Source of the DNA: GCA-2730975 sp964576585
GTDB lineage: Bacteria; Verrucomicrobiota; Verrucomicrobiia; Opitutales; Seribacteraceae
Length of the DNA stretch: 23,477 nt
Assembly: GCA_964576585.1 (NCBI GenBank)
Contig: CAZNWO010000042.1
Coordinates: forward strand, 1-23,477
Reading direction: 5' to 3'
Every line of letters begins with the position of its first letter. Positions within the stretch are counted from its first letter, which is position 1. The notes beneath the pieces are model-generated. The model made no database searches, was not told the DNA's origin, and saw only the letters and a list, made by a program, of their open reading frames with translations. This document shows positions 14,757-22,649 of this stretch, piece after piece. The position numbers and the translations under genes are program-made.

Positions 14757-16265
14757 TTATGAAAGGTTCAAGGCTTCCTCGAACACTTCAATAATTTGAT
14801 CCGGGGGCTCCATGCCTACCGAAACCCGGATCAACTCCGGTTCCAGTCCCGCTTCTGCAAGTTCGTTCAAGCCTTCCTCATGTTGGAGGCCTTCGTAGTG
14901 GGCAAGGTAAACGTATGGGCAAAGAAGGGTGAACTTGGTTCCGAAGCTGGGACTTTTTAGCAAACGTACTTTGTCGTAAAACCCTTTGATTGGTCCTTTT
15001 GTCTCGAAGGCAAGCATGCATCCGGGCCTTTCACTCCCCGCAAGTTGTTCGTAGTTTTTTCTGAATGGTTCAGAATAGGCCCAGTGAACCTTGCTGACCG
15101 CCGGATGCGATGCCAGGAACTGAGCCAGTTTGGCCGTGTTTTCATTCGTTCGCTCGACCATTTTCACGTAGTCCTTCATTTCGAAGGCAAGACGGTCTAG
15201 GTCACGTTGATAGGGTGGGGCGATTCGGCTTCTTGTGGATTCGAGCAATTCCTCTCGAAATGGAGAACCTTTCGGAAATGCGAGACAACCCAGCATGACG
15301 TCTCCCTCGTTTGCCGCGTACTTCGTCAGGCTGTTTACGATTACGTCTGCATGCCCGGCAACTTTAACGTTGAGTGGGCTGGACATGGTCGGGTCTACGA
15401 TCAGCATTGCTCCCGAATTTCTGCAGAGGTTGCGCACTTCTTCCAAGTCGCAGGTTTGAATCAATGGATTGGTGGGCGTCTCGGTAACGACTGCGGCGAT
15501 CTCCTTCCCCTTCTCCTCGAAAAGTTTTTGGAGCATCGTCAGGTCTTCGACTTTGCGAATGGCAATAATTTCCGTGTCTCCTCCGGAAAATTTTTCCAGA
15601 ACCTTGATTGTGTCGACATACAGCCAGCCTAATTGAACCCAAATCTTTCTACCTCTTTTCGCCAGCAAGTTCTTGGATGCCTGAAAAAGAGCATAAAAGG
15701 CATTTGCCCCGGAGTTTGCGAGGATCACGTCTTCGGGCAAGATTTCCGGACCCATGGCATTGGCCAATGCTTCCTTAGCCAAGCTATCCGAGTGCTCGGT
15801 TACCGTTTCTTCAGGCTTTTTTTGAAGGATGCCGCGTCGAATGAGTAAATCTTCTGCTTGTCGCGAGGATATGGACAATCCTGAATGTTGAAGGAAGTGT
15901 TTCGCTAAAGAGCGATATTCTTCTGTATTCGGACCGTACACCAGAAAGAAGTCTTCCGCTTGTTTAATTGCGAAGCTAGGGGATTTGAGGTAATCGAGCA
16001 GTTCTCTTGCCCCCGATTCGGTTCTGATTACAAAGCCTGACTTACCTGACAGGTTCATTTCTTCGAGAAGTTCCTTGATCAATCGATCAATGTACTTGTG
16101 AATCACAAAGCGAGGATATCCCGAACGAATCTTCGACATGACGGTTGGCAGCTTTTCCTCATAACCGATCACGTCTGCCATTGTGGGAAGGCTTATGCAA
16201 ACTGCGTGATCGCTTTCCGGGGCGGGCTCCCCGAGCGCGAAGTGGCGAAGGCTGTCGAAGCTCAC
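14757..16265 (-). CDS. Cystathionine gamma-synthase-like PLP enzyme with Str2-like N-terminal extension
   Basis: The C-terminal two-thirds are a Cys/Met-metabolism PLP-dependent enzyme. ETPTNPL is at 262-268, the cofactor Asp is D291 (IVDPTMSSPL), and the Schiff-base lysine is K315 in NSLTKYAANEGD. SVGMEPPDQIIEVFEEAL closes the fold. About 150 residues precede the fold, more than in bacterial MetB/MetC. They contain HAVCISLPTMADVIGYEEK and GYPRFVIHKYID, a pattern I associate with fungal Str2-type cystathionine gamma-synthases. Residues about 74-150 are predominantly helical. The start is GTG, overlapping the TGA stop of the lysA-like gene in GTGA, so translation is probably coupled. Likely substrates are an activated homoserine and cysteine or another thiol or amine; this is unproven. 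Confidence 0.88.
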   Translation of the reverse strand: MSFDSLRHFALGEPAPESDHAVCISLPTMADVIGYEEKLPTVMSKIRSGYPRFVIHKYIDRLIKELLEEMNLSGKSGFVIRTESGARELLDYLKSPSFAIKQAEDFFLVYGPNTEEYRSLAKHFLQHSGLSISSRQAEDLLIRRGILQKKPEETVTEHSDSLAKEALANAMGPEILPEDVILANSGANAFYALFQASKNLLAKRGRKIWVQLGWLYVDTIKVLEKFSGGDTEIIAIRKVEDLTMLQKLFEEKGKEIAAVVTETPTNPLIQTCDLEEVRNLCRNSGAMLIVDPTMSSPLNVKVAGHADVIVNSLTKYAANEGDVMLGCLAFPKGSPFREELLESTRSRIAPPYQRDLDRLAFEMKDYVKMVERTNENTAKLAQFLASHPAVSKVHWAYSEPFRKNYEQLAGSERPGCMLAFETKGPIKGFYDKVRLLKSPSFGTKFTLLCPYVYLAHYEGLQHEEGLNELAEAGLEPELIRVSVGMEPPDQIIEVFEEALNLS

Positions 16266-17524
16266 GGGATCAACTCGTTCTCAAGGAGTTGGTCTAGAGT
16301 TTGTCGCTTGCGAATCAATGCGAAGGAACCGTCCATGCGTTTCAAGGCTTCGGGGGCTTCGGGGAAGGAATTGTAGTTTTTTGCCGACATGGCTGAACAG
16401 TATGCGCCGACACCCTCGATTACGCATGCGTCGCCCACTCGTCCCTCAGGCAGAAGGCGTGGCGTCAGGGACTCGGGATCGTTGGGGGCGGGAGTCAGCA
16501 AGTCTCCCGACTCGCAGCAGTGGCCTACGACCACTTGCTCTATTGTGGCCCTGTCGTCCTTATCCTCTCCTTCTGGCAAAAGAACAATGGGATGCTGCGA
16601 GCCATAGAGCGATGGGCGCAGGATTTCAGTCATGCCGGCATCAAGCTTGAGGAAGCGGTAGCCGTCGCTGCCGGTTTCAGTCAAGTCCTGTACGGAAGTC
16701 ACCAAGGAGCAGGCGTTGGCGACGAGGAAAGTGCCTGGCTCAAGCTCAAGTTTCAGCTCACGTTTCGTCTCGTTTGCAAATTCTTCAAACGCCGTCTTCA
16801 CGGGAGTCCCGACTTCTCCCAGGTTCGTGGATTGCTCATCTCTCATTCTCGCCACTTTGAAACCTCCACCAAGGTTTAGTGTGGTTGCATCGGGGAATCG
16901 CCTTACGATGTCCAAGCTCATGACTGCGACTTTTTTCCAGACTTCGGGATCCGATCCCGAGCCAATGTGAGTATGGATTCTTTCCACCTTGAGTCGGTAT
17001 TTTTCGCACAATGTCTTGGCTTCCTCCAATTTCTCCTTCCAAATGCCGAAACTGCTTGCGGGGCCACCTACGTTGGTCCTGTTGGTTCCTCCCGATCCTA
17101 ACCCTGGGTTGAACCTCAAGCCTACGCTTTCTCCGGGTCTGGCTTCCCCCACTAGGAAAATCTGGTGCAGGGAACACAGGTTAATCTTTATCCCTTCTTC
17201 GATCCAAGTTGAAAAATTGTCAGGAATTTCCTGAGTGCTTAGAGAAATCGACTCAGTACCGAAACCCGCTTTGACCGCTCTTTCGACTTCGTGACCCGAG
17301 CTCGCGTCTATTCCAAGTCCCTCTGCGTTGAAAATCCTCAAGATGGCCGCAGAGGGAGCGGCCTTCATGGCGTAGCGAGCCTGCATGCCATAGGCATTGG
17401 GGAAGGCTTTCAGGGTGCAGGCGTTTTCTCTCAACGTCTTTTCATCGTAAACGTAAACTGGAGTCCCGAACTCACGCCTTACGAGTTCGATCTCCTCATT
17501 GCTCAAGAAGTTTAATTGTTCCAT
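16262..17524 (-). CDS. lysA: Diaminopimelate decarboxylase-like PLP enzyme (fold type III)
   Basis: LysA decarboxylates meso-diaminopimelate to lysine. The 420-residue protein has the alanine-racemase-like barrel and C-terminal beta domain. PLP lysine K54 lies in YAMKAAPS, H186 in HTHIGS, and a phosphate loop GGGFK is at 219-223. EPG is at 262-264, followed by LRPSLYG (302-308), CESGD with C337 and GAY with Y375. One notable change is Thr265 where most family members have Arg directly after EPG, a residue that contacts substrate in characterised LysA. The substrate may therefore differ, or this may be a natural LysA clade. The ATG at 17524 is chosen because upstream codons look unrelated. The 3' end overlaps the Str2-like gene by four bases. 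Confidence 0.82.
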   Translation of the reverse strand: MEQLNFLSNEEIELVRREFGTPVYVYDEKTLRENACTLKAFPNAYGMQARYAMKAAPSAAILRIFNAEGLGIDASSGHEVERAVKAGFGTESISLSTQEIPDNFSTWIEEGIKINLCSLHQIFLVGEARPGESVGLRFNPGLGSGGTNRTNVGGPASSFGIWKEKLEEAKTLCEKYRLKVERIHTHIGSGSDPEVWKKVAVMSLDIVRRFPDATTLNLGGGFKVARMRDEQSTNLGEVGTPVKTAFEEFANETKRELKLELEPGTFLVANACSLVTSVQDLTETGSDGYRFLKLDAGMTEILRPSLYGSQHPIVLLPEGEDKDDRATIEQVVVGHCCESGDLLTPAPNDPESLTPRLLPEGRVGDACVIEGVGAYCSAMSAKNYNSFPEAPEALKRMDGSFALIRKRQTLDQLLENELIP

Positions 17525-17590
17525 TCCAATAAATTTAAGGATTGAGATGGAAAGTAACGTACACTGGTGTTCGCGCAAGCCTAGGTCATG

Positions 17591-18067
17591 TCATTGTTTC
17601 CCTCTTCCCAAGATGAGGAAAGTTAATTGATAGCCTGAATCCACGCATTTTTTCCTCGAGATTTCCTTAGAGAAGATTTCCTCCCAGGCAGGGAACCGGA
17701 CGTCCCCATCGAAATCGGACCCTATCAAAGTAAGGTAAAGTCGTTCGGCAATTGGCATAGACTCTTCGTAAATCTTTTGTCCGCCGCAAATCCAAATCGT
17801 TTCTCCGTGGCTCATCTTAAGCGCTTCCTGCAGGGAAGAGGCTTTTTCGGCTCCTTTAAATTTCATGTCAGGGTTTCGACTCAATGCGATGACCTTTCTG
17901 TCCAGTACATGGGAGCCCATCTCTGCAAAGCATCGTCTGCCCATGATCAGGGTGCCGTTCCTAGTGGTTTCGAGAAAGTACTCCCAGTCTTTGGGAATGT
18001 CCCATGGCAATCGACCATCCTTGCCCATCACTCCATTGGTCCCGCATGCTGCAATCAGGTTTATCAC
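17591..18067 (-). CDS. folA: Dihydrofolate reductase
   Basis: DHFR reduces dihydrofolate to tetrahydrofolate with NADPH. The 158-residue length is typical. Landmarks include INLIAACGTNGVMGKDGRLPWDIPKDWEYF, with W22 and the catalytic acid D27 in the same positions as in the E. coli enzyme. GTLIMGRRCFAEMG follows, then the cofactor-binding turn IWICGGQKIYEESMP (from residue 91). The start codon is GTG, which gives the canonical N-terminus directly; no Shine-Dalgarno is visible. It lies 66 bases upstream of the lysA-like gene on the same strand and is divergent from the helicase gene, with 109 bases between them. No thyA is in the window. Confidence 0.94.
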   Translation of the reverse strand: MINLIAACGTNGVMGKDGRLPWDIPKDWEYFLETTRNGTLIMGRRCFAEMGSHVLDRKVIALSRNPDMKFKGAEKASSLQEALKMSHGETIWICGGQKIYEESMPIAERLYLTLIGSDFDGDVRFPAWEEIFSKEISRKKCVDSGYQLTFLILGRGKQ

Positions 18068-18176
18068 TATGTTGTGATTGGTTAACAGATTGGCAAATTA
18101 ATGACCACATCATATATTTCCTGTTTGCATAGGCTCGAGGAGCATTGTTTTAAACTTTCCAGTTTTCGGGATTTTC

Positions 18177-20684
18177 ATGTCGCAGTCAGGTAATTCAGAT
18201 TTTGGTAAAAGGCTGACAATCCCCGATCTATGGCAACGGCGAGCGTTGTCTTTTCTCAGGGATGGCAAGGATGTCGTCCTTCACGCCCCGACTGGTGCGG
18301 GAAAGACGTTTGTTTTCGAGTTGCTCATGGAATCCGGTTGGCGAGGAAAAGCGATTTACGCCGTTCCTACTCGGGCATTGGCAAACGATAAGTTCAGAGA
18401 GTGGAGAGCTCGCGGATGGGAGGTGGGGCTTGTTACCGGCGACGTCCGTCACAAGCCCGACGCTAGCGTTGTGGTTGCTACCATGGAGACGCAACGTTCC
18501 GCCATCTTGAGAGGCGATGGTCCCGACCTGTTCGTGATTGATGAGTATCAACTTTTGTCCGATCCGCAACGCGGGCCGGGTTACGAGGTTTGCATTGCAT
18601 CCACTCCTGCTGCGACGCAGCTTTTGCTAATGAGCGGAAGCGTTGCCAATCCTGAGGAGGTTTCCGATTGGCTTTCTTCATGCGGTCGCAATGTAGAGAT
18701 GGTGAGCGAGGGTAAGAGACCCGTTCCTTTGGAGGAAGTCTTTGCCGAGACGATTACCAGAAACTCTAGCAGAAGCGACATTCGTGGATACTGGCCACGG
18801 CTTGTGGCGAAGGCGATCGAATTGGACATGGGGCCTGTGCTGCTTTTTGCTCCACGCAGGTCCGCGGCTGAGCAATTGGCCTCTCAACTTGCTGCGGAAA
18901 TGCCTGAAGTTTTTCCGCTGGAGTTGACCTCCGAGCAGAAGCACGTCTCGGGAAAGAAGTTGTCCAGCCTTCTCCGTAAACGAGTGGCTTTTCACCATAG
19001 TGGTCTTGATTACGTTAGACGTGCAGGGGTGATCGAGCCTCTTGCAAAGGCAGGTCAGTTGCGAGCAGTCGTGGCCACTACGGGTTTGGCTGCGGGAATC
19101 AACTTTTCCATGCGTACCGTGGTCGTTACTGATCGCGAGTATCGCATTAACAATGAAAGAATATTGCTTCGCCCGGACGAACTTTTGCAGATGTTCGGAC
19201 GGGCCGGACGTCGTGGGCTCGACGACCGAGGATTTGTTTTGGCTGTTCCTAAGCGCCCTCGCATGAGGGAGGGACGCCCGCTAAAACTAAAGCGTTCCAA
19301 GAGCATTGATTGGCCCGCAATGATTCGAGTAATGCATCATGCGGTCGAACGAGGTCGATCGCCTACTAAAGCAGTTCGCGGCATGGCGGACCGATTGTTT
19401 TCCGAGGATAAGGTTCAGCTTGGACTTGAGGAATCCTTTGGAAAGCTCAACTCTCCCAACAAACTGCAGCGTCAATTGAGAGGTCAGGAGAAAAGAAATC
19501 CTGAGCGCGACCAATTGATCGAGATGAGAAACTCTTCGGGCCAATGGGAACGTCAAAAAGGGAGGACCAAGGCTAGATTGAGAGATGCATTGGTTTTGGT
19601 GGACGACGAATGGCTTCCGGCACTATCTTTGCCCGATACCTTGGAGAAGGTTCGCATTGGAAATCCCTGTAGATTTGGAGGGAAGCGCAATCCAACTTAT
19701 GGTCGTGAAGTCCCTGTTGCAGCGATTGACAAGGAGTCGGCCTACGAGCGGGTGCTGCTCATCAAGTCATTTCGTCGTCGCTTGCGTGAGGCTTTAGCAA
19801 ATGATTCTGCCCAACGTCGCCGAAAATTCACCAAGAAGGCTTGGAAAAGAAGGGGGCTGGAAAAGGTCTTTGCCCCTATTTTCCCTTTACTTTCCTTTGG
19901 GGGGAAGTTGGCTGAATTCGTGGATCGTGGTGGTGTCCTTCATGCTCGGCTAAGCTACGAGGATGCAACCGTGCTTGGCTGGCGAGATGCGAAGGGAAGG
20001 GTGCTCATAAATCCTATTTTACGCAAATCTCATCGCGAGTTCGTGTCTCCGTTTTCAGAAAAGGATTCAGCTTCAAGTCGTCCCTTGGCGAATGCCTTGC
20101 CCGCTGAGGCTTGGTGTAGGCTTGGCTTGATTGACGAAATGGCGAGGCCTACTCGCAGGGGAGTTGTCTTTAGCTTTTTTTCTCGTGGTGAAGGTCTTGC
20201 CATTGCAGCCGCCTTGGAGGATGAGACCTATCCCTTGGAGGATTTGGTTCAAGACCTTGCCAATTTGCGGGCAGGACATCGTTTCAGTGCCTATTCGAAG
20301 ACCGATTGCAGATTGGCCTTTGTTTGTCGTCAGGCGTATGGGTTTTCCGACTGCCCGGGTTATCTCAGAAATGGAGTTCCCCCCGAGTATGGCGAGGGAG
20401 CCGCGGATGTATTGCGGGAAAAGCCTGGTAAAGTTTCTCATGCAAGGGAGTCCCTCGACGAGGAGCTTCGAATCGGCGACATTGAGCGGGCTCGAATCGA
20501 ATGGCTTAGCCTTCTTTCGCTTATTGCGAAGGCACCTTCCTTGGAGTGGTCTCGCTGGCAGGAGCTACAGTTTGCTGCCAAGCTCGCTGTCGGTTCCTTG
20601 GGAGAGAAGCAGTCACTTCCCGAATTGCCCGAGGTTCCCGTCAGGCAACGCCGCCGCCACAAGTTGGTTTCGAGTCGTAGTTGA
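18177..20684 (+). CDS. Superfamily 2 DNA/RNA helicase, Ski2-like, with DEYQ box and long unknown C-terminus
   Basis: The first 360 residues carry the SF2 motif series. Q20 precedes the first helix, motif I is APTGAGKT (37-44), and motif Ia is PTRALAND (64-71). Motif II is DEYQ (122-125), motif III is SGS (153-155), and HHSGL is at 273-277. Motif V is TTGLAAGIN (301-309), and motif VI is QMFGRAGRRG (338-347). The GRAGRRG and HHSGL forms point to Ski2/Hel308-like enzymes, so nucleic-acid-dependent ATPase or helicase activity is likely. Residues 360-835 contain a very basic region (about 450-580) and a part with VLGWRDAKGRVLINP that I cannot assign to a domain. The gene is divergent from folA and ends eight bases from a convergent small gene. 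Its biological role is unknown. Confidence 0.87.
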   Translation: MSQSGNSDFGKRLTIPDLWQRRALSFLRDGKDVVLHAPTGAGKTFVFELLMESGWRGKAIYAVPTRALANDKFREWRARGWEVGLVTGDVRHKPDASVVVATMETQRSAILRGDGPDLFVIDEYQLLSDPQRGPGYEVCIASTPAATQLLLMSGSVANPEEVSDWLSSCGRNVEMVSEGKRPVPLEEVFAETITRNSSRSDIRGYWPRLVAKAIELDMGPVLLFAPRRSAAEQLASQLAAEMPEVFPLELTSEQKHVSGKKLSSLLRKRVAFHHSGLDYVRRAGVIEPLAKAGQLRAVVATTGLAAGINFSMRTVVVTDREYRINNERILLRPDELLQMFGRAGRRGLDDRGFVLAVPKRPRMREGRPLKLKRSKSIDWPAMIRVMHHAVERGRSPTKAVRGMADRLFSEDKVQLGLEESFGKLNSPNKLQRQLRGQEKRNPERDQLIEMRNSSGQWERQKGRTKARLRDALVLVDDEWLPALSLPDTLEKVRIGNPCRFGGKRNPTYGREVPVAAIDKESAYERVLLIKSFRRRLREALANDSAQRRRKFTKKAWKRRGLEKVFAPIFPLLSFGGKLAEFVDRGGVLHARLSYEDATVLGWRDAKGRVLINPILRKSHREFVSPFSEKDSASSRPLANALPAEAWCRLGLIDEMARPTRRGVVFSFFSRGEGLAIAAALEDETYPLEDLVQDLANLRAGHRFSAYSKTDCRLAFVCRQAYGFSDCPGYLRNGVPPEYGEGAADVLREKPGKVSHARESLDEELRIGDIERARIEWLSLLSLIAKAPSLEWSRWQELQFAAKLAVGSLGEKQSLPELPEVPVRQRRRHKLVSSRS

Positions 20685-20692
20685 GTACGGTG

Positions 20693-20971
20693 CTATTTTT
20701 TTCTTAGCGCCAATCCCGTGACGTCTATCCAACGATCGGAGGATTCTCTTCCGCTCTTAACCTCCACGTGCTTGTAAACCTTGCCCGTCTTCGTATCGAT
20801 CTTGAACAAGTATTCCTTCGCCGTTTCTCGTCCCGTGTCCGGAGAATAGATCAGGACTTTTCCCGCCTCCAGTTGATAGCGACCCTCTCTGCCTTCATCG
20901 TCAAACCCCGACAAGACAAAGATTCCGATTCCCATCCCTAGTCCGAGAATGAAGTTTTTCATCTCTTTCAT
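20693..20971 (-). CDS. Small exported or membrane-anchored protein, 92 residues
   Basis: The product has a glycine-rich hydrophobic N-terminus (FILGLGMGIGIFVLSGF) that serves as a signal peptide or anchor. A short polar domain then reads GRYQLEAGKVLIYSP and ends in LFKIDTKTGKVYKHVEVK. The IDTKTGKVY stretch resembles a single strand-turn of a propeller or a small beta-sheet protein. I do not recognise a named family. The ATG at 20971 is preferred because AAGGA lies just upstream on the coding strand; an upstream frame extension to 21013 and a start at 20962 are alternatives. It follows the third propeller gene by 55 bases on the same strand, so the two are probably cotranscribed. It converges on the helicase gene with an eight-base gap. 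Confidence 0.7.
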   Translation of the reverse strand: MKEMKNFILGLGMGIGIFVLSGFDDEGREGRYQLEAGKVLIYSPDTGRETAKEYLFKIDTKTGKVYKHVEVKSGRESSDRWIDVTGLALRKK

Positions 20972-21026
20972 ATTTTCCTTGGTTGAATTTTTAGTGTGGC
21001 AAAAAAATCTCACCGCTTCGGGTTCG

Positions 21027-22586
21027 CTATTCTCCCAGTTCGTAACAAGCTATTCGGTTTTCCATCCGAACCAAGAGTTTGCTGCCTACGATAGCGGGGG
21101 AAGAGCATCTTAGGGCCCTGACCTTTGTTTTTCCGATTTCGGTGAAGTCGTCCGGGTTTGCATTCACCATGTCGAGGAATGAGCCTTTGATTTCGTAGGC
21201 AAAGATTTTTCCATCGGCCATAATCGGGGAGGAAATGTCGTGCTTTGCCACCTCCTTGGCGAGGACTTTCCCCGTGGATAGATCTAGGCACAAGCGCATC
21301 TCTGCACCGAAGAGAAAAACATACTTGTCGGTTATTATCGGGCTGGAATCCGTTCGACGAGTTAGCTTTGGGAATTTCCATACCTCCTCAACGCCTTTCT
21401 CGGTTCTACGGTAGCATACGATTCCCGCATTTTCGTCCTTGGCGTGAACAATGAGTAGGTCTCCGGAGGCAACTGGAGTCGAGCTTCCGCCACCAGGAGC
21501 TTCCCAGAGAGTCTTTCCCGAGCTTGCATCGACTCCAATTACTGATTTTCGCGAGTTGCATACGATTTCCGTCCTTCCCTTGAACTTCCACAAGGCGGGA
21601 GATGCCGTCCTTCCGGTAATGTCGGTATTCTCCCAGAGCTTGTCGCCAGTTTTCGCATCAAAGGCCGTTAGGCGATCGATCAAGGCAATTGCTCGTCCGT
21701 CGGTTACCATTATTGAAGATGCTCCCCCCGTGGAACCGACCTGCTTGTCCCATACCATTTTGCCTTTTTCGGCTTCTACGCAGAACACTCGGTTGCTTCC
21801 CACCGTATAAACGAATCCGTTCGAAACGCATGGTGTGGCGGAGGAGTTCCGCCCCGAAGGAATTCCTTTGAGCTTCGATTGCCATAGGGTCGTTCCTGTC
21901 TTCATGTCCAGCGCCAGAATTACGTCCTCCGCCACTTTTTTCGTCGGGGGAACTTGGTTTAGTATTCGTTCGTGAATCTTGGTATCGAAACCTTGTTCAT
22001 CGAGCCACTCCTCGAAGGATTTTTCGTTGGGGAAAATCTTGTCCTTAATTGAATAAAGCTTGTTGGTGGCTTCTATTGGAAAAGCCGTGGAACCTTTCTT
22101 GAACCTGGAGATGACGTAATCTCCATATAACAGCTTCTGCTTTTCATCCAAGTTTTCATCAATCCATTTCTTTGCCCATTCGTCCAGCTTGGTGCCCCTG
22201 AGTCGTGGGCTGAGGTTCGTTCGAGTCTTCTCCATGGCATCAACGACCTCCTTCGGAAGGTTTGTCCTCCTCGCCCCAAGTTTTCTAAGAACCAAGTTGT
22301 CTACGGTACGGGTCTTGGTGGGGACTTGTCGGTGCCAAACGATGGACATGAATACCTTGCCATTCATGGCCACCACGCTCCCGTAGCCTCCATCGTCCCC
22401 ACTGGGTATGTATTCGCTTTCCCACAAAAGCTTTGGACCATCTTCAGGCCAACTGTCGGCAAGCTTTACCTTGGAGGCTGAAACACCATTGCGTTCAGGT
22501 CCGCGCCATTGTGGCCACGAGCTTTCCTCGGCCATGATGCAGAGGTTGGCGGATAGGCTTAGGAATATTACCGGTATCAACTTCAT
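21027..22586 (-). CDS. Exported PQQ-like beta-propeller protein with helical insert, third copy
   Basis: This 519-residue protein has a signal peptide (MKLIPVIFLSLSANLCIMA), the W-P-x-W-R-G-P opening (24-30) and repeated blade motifs (DMKTGTTLW, EAEKGKMVW, DAKTGDKLW, DASSGKTLW, DLSTGKVLA), so a PQQ-like/BamB-like propeller fold is secure. It differs from the two other copies by an insert of about 120 mostly helical, charged residues (roughly 95-216) inside the first blade, between KVFMSIVWHRQ and VILALDMKTG. The insert is rich in K, E and W and has no motif I can name. The in-frame extension to 22646 lacks signal-peptide character, so the ATG at 22586 is chosen. It lies between the IlvD-family gene (63 bases upstream) and the small exported protein. 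Confidence 0.88.
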   Translation of the reverse strand: MKLIPVIFLSLSANLCIMAEESSWPQWRGPERNGVSASKVKLADSWPEDGPKLLWESEYIPSGDDGGYGSVVAMNGKVFMSIVWHRQVPTKTRTVDNLVLRKLGARRTNLPKEVVDAMEKTRTNLSPRLRGTKLDEWAKKWIDENLDEKQKLLYGDYVISRFKKGSTAFPIEATNKLYSIKDKIFPNEKSFEEWLDEQGFDTKIHERILNQVPPTKKVAEDVILALDMKTGTTLWQSKLKGIPSGRNSSATPCVSNGFVYTVGSNRVFCVEAEKGKMVWDKQVGSTGGASSIMVTDGRAIALIDRLTAFDAKTGDKLWENTDITGRTASPALWKFKGRTEIVCNSRKSVIGVDASSGKTLWEAPGGGSSTPVASGDLLIVHAKDENAGIVCYRRTEKGVEEVWKFPKLTRRTDSSPIITDKYVFLFGAEMRLCLDLSTGKVLAKEVAKHDISSPIMADGKIFAYEIKGSFLDMVNANPDDFTEIGKTKVRALRCSSPAIVGSKLLVRMENRIACYELGE

Positions 22587-22649
22587 GGTTTCTTCAATTG
22601 GTTTTGTTTGGGACTTCTCCCTTTTTAGGTTTGCAAGACATACCAAGAA

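Noticed and set aside
18125..18154. A candidate helicase promoter (TTGCAT with TTTAAA, 18-base spacer)
   Set aside because: The -35 matches the consensus at only three of six positions, which is too weak to list as a feature.
18177..20684. The idea that the helicase is part of an antiphage defence system
   Set aside because: Its neighbours are folA on one side and a small exported protein and a propeller on the other; no nuclease, methylase or other defence partner is adjacent.
20131..20721. A 196-codon plus-strand open frame inside the helicase 3' end
   Set aside because: It is an out-of-frame shadow of the helicase, with no independent start context or known motif.
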